This document shows positions 37,013-45,840 of a DNA stretch of 64,000 nucleotides, one piece after another; position 1 is the first letter of the stretch, and each line of letters begins with the position of its first letter. The position numbers and the translations under genes are program-made. Source of the DNA: Flavobacterium sp. NKUCC04_CG. Lineage in GTDB: Bacteria; Bacteroidota; Bacteroidia; Flavobacteriales; Flavobacteriaceae. The notes beneath the pieces were generated by a model. It did no database searches, was not told the DNA's origin, and saw nothing but the letters and a program-made list of their open reading frames with translations. The stretch covers positions 310,001-374,000 of the forward strand of contig NZ_JAHKRA010000001.1 of the NCBI RefSeq assembly GCF_019345525.1, in the 5' to 3' direction.

Positions 37013-38239
37013 CTAGTTTTTTCTGCGTTTAAGTTCAAAAACTGTAATCTCGGGCCAGATCCCTACTCGACCCGGATAAGCATGGTATCCAAAACCTCTA
37101 TTTACATATAAATAACGACCTGCAGTTTTATATAATCCAGCCCATTGTTTATAGACATACTGTATAGGACTCCACTTTATTATTCCCGGGATTTCGATAC
37201 CAAATTGCGCACCGTGCGTATGTCCCGCTAGCATCAATTGCACGTTTTTAGGATGGCTTACTACTTCCGCATCCCAATGCGAAGGATCATGAGATAATAA
37301 GATCTTAAAATCTTCAGCAGCAACACCAGAGGTTGCCTTATTTAGATCACCGACTTTTTTAAATTTAACACCCCAATTTTCAACTCCTACAATGGCTATA
37401 CGTTGTCCTTCCTTTTCAATCCACATCTTTTCATTCAACAATAAACTGAAACCCATCTTCGGGTGCAAATCTTTTATTTCCTTAAAATTGTTTTCTTTTT
37501 GAGCCGCCGTATCCCATTCTACATATTCGCCATAATCGTGATTCCCCAATACGGAAAACTTACCGTATTTATGCTCTCGAATTCCTTGAAAGGTTGCTAA
37601 CCAAGGATCCATTTCATTAGCCAAGCTATTAACTAAATCTCCAGTAAACAACAACAAATCGGACTCTTGATCATTAATTACATCTATGGCGTGTTGAATT
37701 TTTTCCTTGTCGTCAAAACTACCACAGTGAATATCCGAAATGTGCGTAAAGGTAAATCCGTCAAAAGCTTCAGGTAAATCGTCAAAAAAGACCGTTTGTT
37801 TAATCACTCTAAATTTGTATCTACCTACAGCTATACCATGAATGATGGATAAAAAGGGAATCGCCGCTACTCCTAAAGCTACTTGTGTTACGAATTTCCT
37901 TCTTTCAGGTAGAAATTCACCCTCAATTTGAGCTGCTGACACAAAATAATTACAAACTCCAATGATTAATCGCGCGGCATCTTCTACGAATAAAAAAATG
38001 GTAATAACCAATTTGGGCATATACAGTAATAAGACCAAAGCAATAGCCATCATCAAGGTTTTATTTTGGCCGACCGATCGATCAAAACTCAAAAAACCAT
38101 AAGCAATCATCCCGATGGCCACTAAAGTAAACAAAGCATAGGCAATAATTATCCATCGATTCTTCGTCAGATTACTTAAGGCTTGGTAGGAATAAAATTC
38201 TAAAAGGACAAGAAACAATATAAGGATAATCCAACGCAT
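37013..38239 (-). CDS. Membrane-anchored metallophosphoesterase (YkuE-like)
   Basis: A 408-residue protein. Four hydrophobic segments in the first ~145 residues anchor a calcineurin-like phosphoesterase domain. The metal-binding motifs are in order: SDIHCGSF (DxH), TGDLVN (GD), LGNHDYGE (GNHD), LSHDPSH and LAGHTHGAQ (GHxH). Members act on phospholipid headgroups or UDP-sugar lipids, but the substrate here is unknown. Confidence 0.92.
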   Translation of the reverse strand: MRWIILILFLVLLEFYSYQALSNLTKNRWIIIAYALFTLVAIGMIAYGFLSFDRSVGQNKTLMMAIALVLLLYMPKLVITIFLFVEDAARLIIGVCNYFVSAAQIEGEFLPERRKFVTQVALGVAAIPFLSIIHGIAVGRYKFRVIKQTVFFDDLPEAFDGFTFTHISDIHCGSFDDKEKIQHAIDVINDQESDLLLFTGDLVNSLANEMDPWLATFQGIREHKYGKFSVLGNHDYGEYVEWDTAAQKENNFKEIKDLHPKMGFSLLLNEKMWIEKEGQRIAIVGVENWGVKFKKVGDLNKATSGVAAEDFKILLSHDPSHWDAEVVSHPKNVQLMLAGHTHGAQFGIEIPGIIKWSPIQYVYKQWAGLYKTAGRYLYVNRGFGYHAYPGRVGIWPEITVFELKRRKN

Positions 38240-38263
38240 AAATATCGAATAAAGATAAGCTTA

Positions 38264-38271
38264 CAAAAATA
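38264..38271 (-). promoter_or_regulatory. -7 promoter element of the metallophosphoesterase gene
   Basis: Minus-strand TATTTTTG matches TAnnTTTG, 24 bp upstream of the ATG. The remaining divergent spacer up to 38490 contains nothing recognisable. Confidence 0.55.
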
Positions 38272-38490
38272 CTCGTTTAAAAACACTCCATACAGTATTT
38301 AACATTAATTATCACTCTTTAAGACCGTTGTTTGAAGTAGTTTATCAGTATTTTTTGATATAACCCCAAGCAATAGCAACACATTTTGCGAATTTTCGTT
38401 CTATAAACACTATAAATCCACACGACATCTAGCCGATGCAATCGCTTTGATGTTTCCCAAAAAGGTCATCGTCGTTTGCTTTTAAGTTTG

Positions 38491-38498
38491 TATTTTTG
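38491..38498 (+). promoter_or_regulatory. -7 promoter element of polA
   Basis: TATTTTTG, 31 bp before the polA ATG, matches TAnnTTTG; the -33 element is not clear. Confidence 0.55.
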
Positions 38499-38529
38499 AA
38501 AAATAATATAACAAAACCCTTTTTAGGTT

Positions 38530-41346
38530 ATGGAACCACAAAAACGTCTTTTTCTACTCGATGCCTACGCCCTTATTTTCAGAGGATATTATGCTTTTAT
38601 CAAAAATCCACGTATCAACTCTAAAGGTTTAGATACTTCGGCAGTATTGGGGTTTATGAATTCACTTATCGATGTTATACGAAGAGAAAAACCCGATCAT
38701 TTAGCTGTAGCCTTCGACAAAGGAGGAAGTACTGTGCGAACGGAGATGTTTCCCGAATACAAAGCCAATCGTCAAGCAACACCAGAAGCAATCAAAATAG
38801 CAATACCTTATATCAAGCAACTTTTAGAAGCCATGCATATTCCCATTATGGAAGTGGAGGGCTGTGAGGCCGATGATTTGATTGGAACTCTGGCCAAGCA
38901 AGCAGAAAAAGAAGGCTATCAAGTATTCATGGTTACTCCAGACAAGGATTTTGCTCAATTGGTTTCTGAGAATATTTTTATGTACAAACCAGCCAGAATG
39001 GGCAACGGTATAGAAATATGGGGAATACCAGAAGTTCAGGCTAAGTTCGAAGTTGAAGATCCCTTACAGGTCATCGACTATTTGGGAATGATGGGCGATG
39101 CTGTCGATAATATTCCAGGCCTACCTGGTGTTGGAGAGAAAACCGCAAAAAAGTTCCTACAGCAATACGGCAGTATGGAAAATCTATTGGCCAACACTCA
39201 TGAACTCAAAGGCAAGATGAAAGAAAACATCGAAGCCCATAAAGACAAGGGAATTCTTTCCAAAACCTTGGCGACTATTTTATTAGACTGCCCGGTAACT
39301 TTCAACGAAAAGGATTTTGAGTTGGATAAACCAGACGTGGAAAAAACCGACGCCCTATTTATCGAATTGGAATTCCGACGTATGAAAGAACAGTTCGACA
39401 AATTGTTTAATCCCGAAGCAACAGCTACAGCTGTCCCGACAAAAACAAACGCAGCTTTATCGACAGACGATCAATTTGATTTGTTCGGTAGTAACGAGTC
39501 TTCCGACTCTCCTACTTCATCAAGTCCGTATAAAACCCTACAAGACACGCCACACTTTTACCAAATTATTCAGGGCAACATGGCAGTTAAAATGTTTATA
39601 GAAAACCTATTAGAACAACCCAAGGTATGTTTTGATACCGAAACCACGGGATTAGATGCGCTTCATGCGGAACTGGTCGGTATCGCCTTCTCTTACGAAA
39701 AAGGAAGTGCCTTTTACGTACCCTTTCCCGAAGACCAAGAAGAGGCTAAGGTCTTGGCTGCACAGTTCCGCCCTTTCTTTGAATCTGAAACGATTACCAA
39801 GATTGGCCAGAATTTAAAATACGACATAAAAATACTCGCTAGATACGACCTTGCTGTACGAGGCCCTATATTCGATACGATGATTGCACATTATCTAATT
39901 AACCCAGATATGCGCCATAATATGGATATACTAGCAGAAACCTACCTGAGTTATTCTCCGCAATCTATTGAAGAATTGATTGGCAAAAAAGGTAAAAATC
40001 AAAAAACCATGCGCGAGGTCGATTTGCAATTGGTCAAAGAATACGCTGGTGAAGATGCTGATATTACTTTTCAATTGGAAGGCTATTTTGACAAACAATT
40101 GATTGAATCTGAAACAAAAAAACTCTTTGAAACCATAGAGGTTCCGTTGGTACCGGTATTGGCCGCGATGGAACAAGAGGGAATACGAGTAGATGTCGAT
40201 TTTTTAAAATCGCTATCAAAAAGTCTCGATAACGACATCAAAGATTTAGAAAAGGGAATCTACGAACAGGCTGGAGAACAGTTTAATTTGGCTTCTCCAA
40301 AGCAATTGGGTGAAGTTTTGTTTGATCGATTAAAGATTGGAGGAAACAAACCTAAAAAGACCAAAACGGGTCAATATGCTACTGGCGAAGAGGTTTTGAG
40401 TTATTTGGCAGACGACAATCAAATCGTTAAAGACATCTTGGAGTGGCGTCAATTGATTAAATTACAAAACACTTATGTAGATGCCTTGCCAAATCAAGTG
40501 GATACCGTAACAGGCAGAATACATACGGACTATATGCAAACGGTAGCCGCAACGGGACGTTTGAGTTCTAATAATCCCAACCTACAAAACATTCCTATAC
40601 GCACGGAACGCGGTCGCCAAATCAGAAAAGCCTTTGTGGCTCGCGATGAAAATTACGTCTTACTCGCTGCCGATTATTCTCAAATAGAATTGCGTATTAT
40701 CGCGGCCTTGAGTCAAGAACCCAATATGATGGAATCCTTTAAGAAAGGGGAAGATATTCACCGTTCTACCGCAGCTAAAGTATTTGGCGTTCCTCTGGAA
40801 GAGGTTACCAAAGAGCAGCGTAGCCATGCGAAAACGGTCAACTTCGGAATCATTTATGGGGTATCTGCGTTTGGATTGAGCAATCAAACTTCCTTATCGA
40901 GAGCAGAGAGCAAGGAATTGATCGATGCCTATTATGCTACTTATCCCGAATTAAAGAAATACATACAAACGCAAATCGACTTTGCGCGCGACCACGGTTA
41001 TGTGCAAACGATTTCTGGTCGTAGGCGTTATTTAAAAGACATCAATTCACAGAACGCTATTGTTCGTGGAGCAGCAGAGCGAAATGCCGTAAATGCACCG
41101 ATTCAAGGAAGTGCTGCTGATATCATCAAAATTGCGATGATAGCGATTCACAAACGCTTGATTAACGAAAATTGGAAATCCAAAATGTTATTGCAAGTAC
41201 ACGATGAGTTGGTATTCGATGCTCATAAAGAGGAGCTCGAGAATTTAAAAACCATGATTAAGAGTGAAATGGAAAATGCCTTTGTATTAGAAGTTCCCTT
41301 GGTAGTAGACCTTGGAACCGGTGATAACTGGTTAGAAGCCCATTGA
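38530..41346 (+). CDS. polA: DNA polymerase I
   Basis: A 938-residue enzyme with all three domains. The 5'-3' exonuclease comprises about residues 1-300 (LFLLDAYALIFRGYYAF, EADDLIGTLA, GLPGVGEKTAKK). A 3'-5' proofreading exonuclease begins near residue 355, with intact CFDTETTG and the later YDIKILARYD. The polymerase follows from about 560, with motif A AADYSQIELRIIA, motif B RSHAKTVNFGIIYGVSAFG and motif C LQVHDELVFD. Proofreading residues appear intact, unlike in some Pol I proteins. It acts in Okazaki-fragment processing and repair. Confidence 0.98.
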   Translation: MEPQKRLFLLDAYALIFRGYYAFIKNPRINSKGLDTSAVLGFMNSLIDVIRREKPDHLAVAFDKGGSTVRTEMFPEYKANRQATPEAIKIAIPYIKQLLEAMHIPIMEVEGCEADDLIGTLAKQAEKEGYQVFMVTPDKDFAQLVSENIFMYKPARMGNGIEIWGIPEVQAKFEVEDPLQVIDYLGMMGDAVDNIPGLPGVGEKTAKKFLQQYGSMENLLANTHELKGKMKENIEAHKDKGILSKTLATILLDCPVTFNEKDFELDKPDVEKTDALFIELEFRRMKEQFDKLFNPEATATAVPTKTNAALSTDDQFDLFGSNESSDSPTSSSPYKTLQDTPHFYQIIQGNMAVKMFIENLLEQPKVCFDTETTGLDALHAELVGIAFSYEKGSAFYVPFPEDQEEAKVLAAQFRPFFESETITKIGQNLKYDIKILARYDLAVRGPIFDTMIAHYLINPDMRHNMDILAETYLSYSPQSIEELIGKKGKNQKTMREVDLQLVKEYAGEDADITFQLEGYFDKQLIESETKKLFETIEVPLVPVLAAMEQEGIRVDVDFLKSLSKSLDNDIKDLEKGIYEQAGEQFNLASPKQLGEVLFDRLKIGGNKPKKTKTGQYATGEEVLSYLADDNQIVKDILEWRQLIKLQNTYVDALPNQVDTVTGRIHTDYMQTVAATGRLSSNNPNLQNIPIRTERGRQIRKAFVARDENYVLLAADYSQIELRIIAALSQEPNMMESFKKGEDIHRSTAAKVFGVPLEEVTKEQRSHAKTVNFGIIYGVSAFGLSNQTSLSRAESKELIDAYYATYPELKKYIQTQIDFARDHGYVQTISGRRRYLKDINSQNAIVRGAAERNAVNAPIQGSAADIIKIAMIAIHKRLINENWKSKMLLQVHDELVFDAHKEELENLKTMIKSEMENAFVLEVPLVVDLGTGDNWLEAH

Positions 41347-41353
41347 TATTGAT

Positions 41354-41395
41354 TTAATAAAAAAGTGCCTTTGTAGAAATGCACTTTTTTATTAA
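41354..41395. terminator. Bidirectional terminator after polA
   Basis: TTAATAAAAAAGTGC (41354-41368) and its exact complement (41381-41395) form a 15-bp stem with a 12-nt loop, serving polA and the convergent lipoprotein operon. Confidence 0.9.
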
Positions 41396-41409
41396 AACCG
41401 CAAAACAAT

Positions 41410-41895
41410 TCAATTCTCAAAAATATATTTAAATTGACGCTCTAGTTCCCGAGCATTAATAGTGACCACCGTATCAATCTTATTGTGCTCTAAGTATATC
41501 ACTTTGGTTTTATTAACAAATGAATTCTGTTTATTATACGTTCTCGCAACATAAACATTGTTAACCGCCTTCTCTGCCTGAATTAACGCAGTAATATCTA
41601 CTCTTGAACCACTGGCATTTGCAATTATAATAGAATGAGGATCATCGACATATTTAATCACCGCTTTAGCGAAATAACTATTACAGCTTGGACAATCTTC
41701 TTCTGTCAAAACCAATATTCGCTGTATCTGACTATCTAATTGAATACCATACTCCCGTTTTAAAGAATCTGCCAATTGCTCAAATTCCGAATTGCCGCTA
41801 CCAGAACAGCCCCAGAAGAAACTGAGCAAGCAAATCATCACACCTTTATAGCTCAAAAAAGTCGTATTTTTTAATGCCAAAATTACTTTTTTCAT
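41410..41895 (-). CDS. Putative lipoprotein with CxxC redox-like motif
   Basis: A 161-residue protein with a basic N-terminus, a hydrophobic segment and the lipobox-like FFWGC (Cys about 30). The mature part has LVLTEEDCPSCNSYFAKAV, a CxxC after a beta-strand that looks thioredoxin-like. Family not recognised. The start at 41895 overlaps the preceding gene by 50 bp. The next ATG (41838), 7 nt after that gene's stop, would give a signal peptide too short, so the long form is kept with moderate confidence. It may work with the adjacent propeller lipoprotein. Confidence 0.7.
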   Translation of the reverse strand: MKKVILALKNTTFLSYKGVMICLLSFFWGCSGSGNSEFEQLADSLKREYGIQLDSQIQRILVLTEEDCPSCNSYFAKAVIKYVDDPHSIIIANASGSRVDITALIQAEKAVNNVYVARTYNKQNSFVNKTKVIYLEHNKIDTVVTINARELERQFKYIFEN

Positions 41896-43003
41896 CTTCT
41901 ACCTTTTTTAAAATATAAACTCCATCGTCCGCAATAAACGAACTATACCACAAATATTTTCCTTCGTCGAAAACAACTACTTTTTCAATTTTAAATTTCT
42001 CATCCAATACCGAAACCTTAAAAGGACGGTAGCCCTTTTCCTTGTTTTTAGAAATATCAATAGTTTGTATCAGTATATATTTTTTATTTTTGGAACTATA
42101 ACCAAAATCCCCAACTATGCTTTTATGTTGCAATTCGAAATTTAGAACATCACTATCGATAGTTTGCGCCAAAGGAGCGGGCAATGCAACCGCTTGAGCA
42201 TCTTCGACAATCCGTATCTCTTCGATGATTTGTAGATTTATTGGATTTACACAAAACAAATTTGGAGAAAAGCACGAAAAAACAAAAACCTTCCCATTCT
42301 TATAGGTACTAAAACACCCATCTATATAAGCTGCAACTTTGTTTTCCATATTCCAATAAAAATCATCCAACCCATAAATCGCCTTAGGCGATGGAGAAAA
42401 AACATCTTCAATTTTAATCAAATGAGGACTGTGGACAAAATGAGTGTAATAATATTGCGCACTTTCATAGCCTTCTCTCGGCACCTTATCCTCTTTGATA
42501 TCTTGCGGATTTCCATACCATATCGGGTGCAACAACAAACTATTGCCTTCCAAAACAAAATTTCCACTAATGGAAGATGAAAAATGATAAATAGCACCTG
42601 TATCGAAAGAAAATTGATTTAAATCTAGGCGATACCAAGTATTCCCAGCCCTATCCAATACCCGCAACTGGTTCGCACGTTTATTTAACAAGACTATCGA
42701 ATCTTTGGATATAACCGAGATACCGTCTACTACTTGTATCTCTGCCACAGCAGCGGCAAGACTTACTGAATCGTTTAAATTACCCCTATTGTCATAAAAC
42801 TTTATAATTCTATCCGAAATAGGATCCGCAAAATAGAATAGGTTCTCTTTACTTTCGCTATCATATAGGATACCACTAAATTTTCCTTGGTTCACAAATC
42901 CAATATCAAAAACCACCGATCGAGATGGCAACCATTTATCTTCAGACTTTCCGCAACTGACCGTCAAAATAAATAGAAAAACAACACTTACTGTTTTATA
43001 CAT
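41846..43003 (-). CDS. DUF4221/6-bladed beta-propeller-like lipoprotein
   Basis: A 385-residue lipoprotein with lipobox LTVSC (Cys about 17). The sequence has repeated beta-strand patterns with short turns (FYDNRGNLNDSVSL, VLDRAGNTWYRLDL, FKVSVLDEKFKIEKVVVFDE) as in DUF4221 and 6-bladed propeller proteins of Bacteroidota, which have no assigned function. It is preceded by a hairpin and the TTTTAAATATGG element, which follow the broken lipoprotein gene. It overlaps the next gene, indicating an operon. Confidence 0.75.
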   Translation of the reverse strand: MYKTVSVVFLFILTVSCGKSEDKWLPSRSVVFDIGFVNQGKFSGILYDSESKENLFYFADPISDRIIKFYDNRGNLNDSVSLAAAVAEIQVVDGISVISKDSIVLLNKRANQLRVLDRAGNTWYRLDLNQFSFDTGAIYHFSSSISGNFVLEGNSLLLHPIWYGNPQDIKEDKVPREGYESAQYYYTHFVHSPHLIKIEDVFSPSPKAIYGLDDFYWNMENKVAAYIDGCFSTYKNGKVFVFSCFSPNLFCVNPINLQIIEEIRIVEDAQAVALPAPLAQTIDSDVLNFELQHKSIVGDFGYSSKNKKYILIQTIDISKNKEKGYRPFKVSVLDEKFKIEKVVVFDEGKYLWYSSFIADDGVYILKKVEDEKSNFGIKKYDFFEL

Positions 43004-43009
43004 AAAAAA

Positions 43010-43047
43010 CCATATTTAAAAGGCTGTCTAGCAAAAACCAGACAGCC
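43010..43047 (-). promoter_or_regulatory. Hairpin plus TTTTAAATATGG element before the propeller lipoprotein gene
   Basis: On the minus strand GGCTGTCT (43047-43040) and AGACAGCC (43029-43022) form an 8-bp stem with a 10-nt loop, followed at once by TTTTAAATATGG (43021-43010) and, 6 nt later, the ATG at 43003. It could be a terminator for the upstream gene or an attenuator. The same arrangement with the same spacing precedes the gene at 48937. Confidence 0.7.
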
Positions 43048-43053
43048 GCTACA

Positions 43054-43533
43054 TTAAAATAATTGTTTTTTAAAAGGGTATACCAAAACTATTTCCTCGC
43101 TTTTAGCTGAATTAAAAAACAAATAATCAATCTGTGTTTCTCTGTTTTTTCGAACACTTAAATACAACTGACCATCAAGCACAGCGTCTACCATTTTTAA
43201 ATCTAACAACCTTAGCAAATTTTCTTTATCACTTCGAATGTACTCTCTTACGAATTTTTGGTCTTGATGTAAGACTACATCAAACAAGCGGTCTATAGCG
43301 CTTTGATATGCTGGTACTGTAATAATTATGGTTGGCAAACAATTACCATTGTTTCCCTCACAACCAAATTTATCTCCTCCGCGATCATAATACGCTTGCA
43401 ACTCCGTAAATTACGTCACAGGGGGTTCTTGCAGTATTATTCGATTCTCAACGGCCTCACTATCTATGGTATGGTCAGTATCACAGGAAGCCAACACCAA
43501 GGAAATCAAACTAATAAAAATAAAATATTTCAT
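43054..43533 (-). pseudogene. Lipoprotein gene interrupted by an in-frame TAA
   Basis: From ATG 43533 the frame encodes a signal peptide and lipobox LVLASC (Cys 17), then reaches TAA at codon 41 (43413-43411). The same frame continues without a stop for a further 118 codons to 43054 (LQAYYDRGGDKFGCEGNNG and onward, ending YPFKKQLF). One substitution, for example CAA to TAA, would explain it. The downstream part is otherwise open and lacks its own signal peptide, so it is likely not functional unless the stop is read through or is a sequence error. The family is unknown. Confidence 0.8.
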
Positions 43534-43922
43534 AACAAAAATTTTAATATGTTAATAATCATAAAAATAAATGAAACAACCAAGAATAAATGTTAAAAAA
43601 ACAACTTTAACCCAATTGCTGTGTATGCAAAATTTAAAGTATTTAGATGTTGAACAATAATTGATTATCTAAAATATTTTAAAACGACACAACAAATTAA
43701 CACCACCTCAGTTATGAACTACTTATAGAATACCCATACCTCCTAAGTAACACTTCAAAAAACATGAGATTACTTTAGAGTTCCCCATTCCACAACAATT
43801 GAAACCGCAAATAAATTCAAAAGTCAGAAAGAAAATTTATACAGATTCCACTTCAAGAACCCGATTAATAGTTTCATTTTCAATAAACTGATCAATATCG
43901 ATCCAAAAAATAAACAGTTGTA
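43534..43922. other. Intergenic region, no gene recognised
   Basis: AT-rich spacer between the divergent lipoprotein island and rplM. A minus-strand TAAATTTTG at about 43629-43637 is a possible imperfect -7 element for the broken lipoprotein gene. No RNA gene or convincing ORF was seen. Confidence 0.5.
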
Positions 43923-43952
43923 TTGTATAATAAATAAATAGTTGTACTTTTG
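43923..43952 (+). promoter_or_regulatory. Promoter of the rplM-rpsI operon
   Basis: TTG (43923-43925), 19-nt spacer, TACTTTTG (43945-43952): an exact fit to the Bacteroidota sigma-A consensus. Transcription would start near 43958. Confidence 0.85.
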
Positions 43953-43955
43953 CAC

Positions 43956-43998
43956 TCCCTTTATTGGGAATGGAATGTTTAATTAAAATAATTTATTT
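43956..43998 (+). promoter_or_regulatory. rplM 5' leader with small hairpin
   Basis: The predicted ~40-nt leader contains TCCC...GGGA (about 43956-43969, six-nt loop) followed by an AT-rich stretch up to the GTG start. Ribosomal-protein operons often carry autoregulatory leaders, and this may be one. The structure is short, so the call is tentative. Confidence 0.35.
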
Positions 43999-44454
43999 GT
44001 GAACAATTTAAGCTACAAGACAGTATCAGCAAACAAAGCTACTACTCAAAAAGAGTGGATCATTGTAGATGCTGAAGGTCACAACTTAGGTCGTTTTGCT
44101 TCAAAAGTAGCTATGCTATTGAGAGGTAAATACAAGCCAAGTTTTACACCACACGTGGACTGTGGAGATAACGTGATCGTTATCAATGCAGAAAAAATCA
44201 ATTTGACTGGAAACAAATTGGAAGAAAAACAATACATCCGTCACACGGGTTACCCAGGAGGACAAAGAGTATTGACAGCTAAAGTAATGCAACAAAAGAA
44301 TCCTGCATTATTGGTTGAAAAAGCAATCAAAGGAATGTTGCCTAAGAACAAATTAGGAGCACAATTATTCCGTAATTTAAACGTAAATGTAGGTACTGCA
44401 CATAAACACGATGCGCAACAACCTAAAACCGTTAATTTAAACGATCTTAAGTAA
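43999..44454 (+). CDS. rplM: Ribosomal protein L13 (uL13)
   Basis: A 151-residue large-subunit protein. Signatures are EWIIVDAEGHNLGRFASKVA, the HVDCGDNVIVINAEKI segment and HTGYPGG. The start is GTG at 43999; no ATG lies before the conserved N-terminal NNLSYKTVSANKAT. Its stop shares a base with the rpsI start (TAATG). Confidence 0.97.
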   Translation: MNNLSYKTVSANKATTQKEWIIVDAEGHNLGRFASKVAMLLRGKYKPSFTPHVDCGDNVIVINAEKINLTGNKLEEKQYIRHTGYPGGQRVLTAKVMQQKNPALLVEKAIKGMLPKNKLGAQLFRNLNVNVGTAHKHDAQQPKTVNLNDLK

Positions 44455-44840
44455 TGGGAGTTATTCACAAAATCGGTAGAAGAAAAACCGCTGTTGCTCG
44501 TGTATATGTTTCAGAAGGAACAGGAAAAATCACGGTAAACAAAAAAGAATTTGCAACTTACTTTCCAACAGCTACTTTACAATACAAAGTAATGCAACCG
44601 ATGTCTTTGACAGATAATGCAGAGAACTTTGACGTAAAAGTTAATGTTTACGGAGGAGGAACTACTGGTCAAGCAGAAGCTGTACGTATGGCAATTGCAA
44701 GAGCAATGTGTGAAGTTGATGTAGAAAACAGATCTATCTTGAAACCAGAAGGTTTATTGACTCGTGATCCAAGAATGGTTGAACGTAAGAAATTCGGTCA
44801 GAAGAAAGCGCGTAAGAAATTCCAGTTCTCTAAACGTTAA
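44454..44840 (+). CDS. rpsI: Ribosomal protein S9 (uS9)
   Basis: A 128-residue small-subunit protein with the N-terminal IGRRKTAVARVYV, a central YGGGTTGQAEAVRMAIARA and the basic C-terminal tail ending FQFSKR, which reaches the P site. It is translationally coupled to rplM through TAATG. Confidence 0.98.
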   Translation: MGVIHKIGRRKTAVARVYVSEGTGKITVNKKEFATYFPTATLQYKVMQPMSLTDNAENFDVKVNVYGGGTTGQAEAVRMAIARAMCEVDVENRSILKPEGLLTRDPRMVERKKFGQKKARKKFQFSKR

Positions 44841-44887
44841 TTTTTATTTATTATTAAAAAATCTAAGTTTTTGTTGCTCTCCTGCTG

Positions 44888-44940
44888 CGGTAGGAATTAG
44901 TTTAGCATCTAAATGGTTCAGACCGAGACAATCGCTACCG
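44888..44940 (+). ncRNA. Candidate structured leader of rpsB (three-way junction)
   Basis: CGGTAG (44888-44893) pairs with CTACCG (44935-44940), enclosing two hairpins: TTTAG-CAT-CTAAA (44901-44913) and GGT-TCAG-ACC (44915-44924). It ends 38 nt before the rpsB ATG. A closed three-way junction in a ribosomal-protein leader suggests autoregulation by S2. It was found by eye and conservation is untested. Confidence 0.55.
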
Positions 44941-44978
44941 AATCATTGCTAATACACAAGAACGTAAACTATTACAAA

Positions 44979-45737
44979 ATGGCAAACAAAGTAGAAGTTA
45001 AAGAATTACTAGAGGCAGGTGTTCATTTTGGACACATGACTAGAAAGTGGGACCCAAACATGGCTCCTTACATCTATATGGAGCGTAATGGTATTCACAT
45101 TATCAATCTATATAAAACAGCTGCAAAAATCGAAGAAGCTAATGAAGCTTTGAAAAAGATTGTAGCATCAGGTAGAAAAATACTATTCGTAGCTACCAAA
45201 AAACAAGCAAAAGACATCGTAGCTGAGAAAGCAGCTGCAGCAAACATGCCTTACATCACTGAAAGATGGCCAGGTGGTATGTTGACTAACTTTGTTACTA
45301 TCCGTAAAGCTGTTAAGAAAATGGCTTCTATCGATAGAATGAAGAAAGACGGTACATTCTTAACTCTTTCTAAGAAAGAGCGCTTACAAGTTGACCGTTT
45401 ACGTGCGAAATTAGAGAAAAACTTAGGTTCAATTGCTGACATGACTCGTCTACCAGCTGCTCTTTTCGTTGTAGATATCAAAGCTGAACACATCGCAATT
45501 AAAGAAGCTCAGAAATTAAACATTCCAATTTTCGCTATGGTTGACACCAACTCTGACCCACGTCAAGTTGATTATGTAATCCCAGCAAATGATGATGCTT
45601 CTAAATCAATCGATAAAATTTTATCTTTAGTAACCAATGCAATCATTGAAGGTCATTCTGAAAGAAAAACAGAAAAAGACGATCAACCAGTTGTAGCGGC
45701 TCCAGCTCCAGAAGTAGCTAACTCTACTGAAGAATAA
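44979..45737 (+). CDS. rpsB: Ribosomal protein S2 (uS2)
   Basis: A 252-residue small-subunit protein: KELLEAGVHFGHMTRKWDP, MERNGIHIINLYKT, TERWPGGMLTNF and VDTNSDPRQVDYVIPANDDA are all typical. ATG 44979 is chosen; an in-frame ATG at 44913 would add 22 residues but lies inside the structured leader. The acidic/alanine-rich C-terminal tail is normal. tsf follows. Confidence 0.97.
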   Translation: MANKVEVKELLEAGVHFGHMTRKWDPNMAPYIYMERNGIHIINLYKTAAKIEEANEALKKIVASGRKILFVATKKQAKDIVAEKAAAANMPYITERWPGGMLTNFVTIRKAVKKMASIDRMKKDGTFLTLSKKERLQVDRLRAKLEKNLGSIADMTRLPAALFVVDIKAEHIAIKEAQKLNIPIFAMVDTNSDPRQVDYVIPANDDASKSIDKILSLVTNAIIEGHSERKTEKDDQPVVAAPAPEVANSTEE

Positions 45738-45754
45738 TAATTTAACAGTATCAT

Positions 45755-45814
45755 AAAGTCGTTATGCTGATGGATGTATACTTTTGTAGACAACTATCCA
45801 TAACGACTTTTTTT
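45755..45814 (+). terminator. Terminator between rpsB and tsf with a promoter in its loop
   Basis: AAAGTCGTTATG (45755-45766) and CATAACGACTTT (45799-45810) form a perfect 12-bp stem with a T-run after it. The 32-nt loop holds TACTTTTG at 45779-45786, a consensus -7 element. TGGAT/ATCCA can extend pairing inside the loop. So rpsB transcripts may end here while tsf starts anew from inside the hairpin. Confidence 0.75.
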
Positions 45815-45840
45815 ATTAACACATAACACAAGACTTTAAA

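Noticed and set aside
41410..43533. Lipoprotein island as a mobile element
   Set aside because: No transposase, integrase, direct-repeat ends or tRNA attachment site was found around it.
43303..43596. Plus-strand ORF opposite the broken lipoprotein gene
   Set aside because: The minus strand has a clear signal peptide and lipobox; the plus frame has low-complexity residues and no start context.
44913..44978. 22-codon N-terminal extension of rpsB from an upstream ATG
   Set aside because: It falls inside the structured leader, and S2 in related bacteria starts at MANKVEV; ATG 44979 fits.
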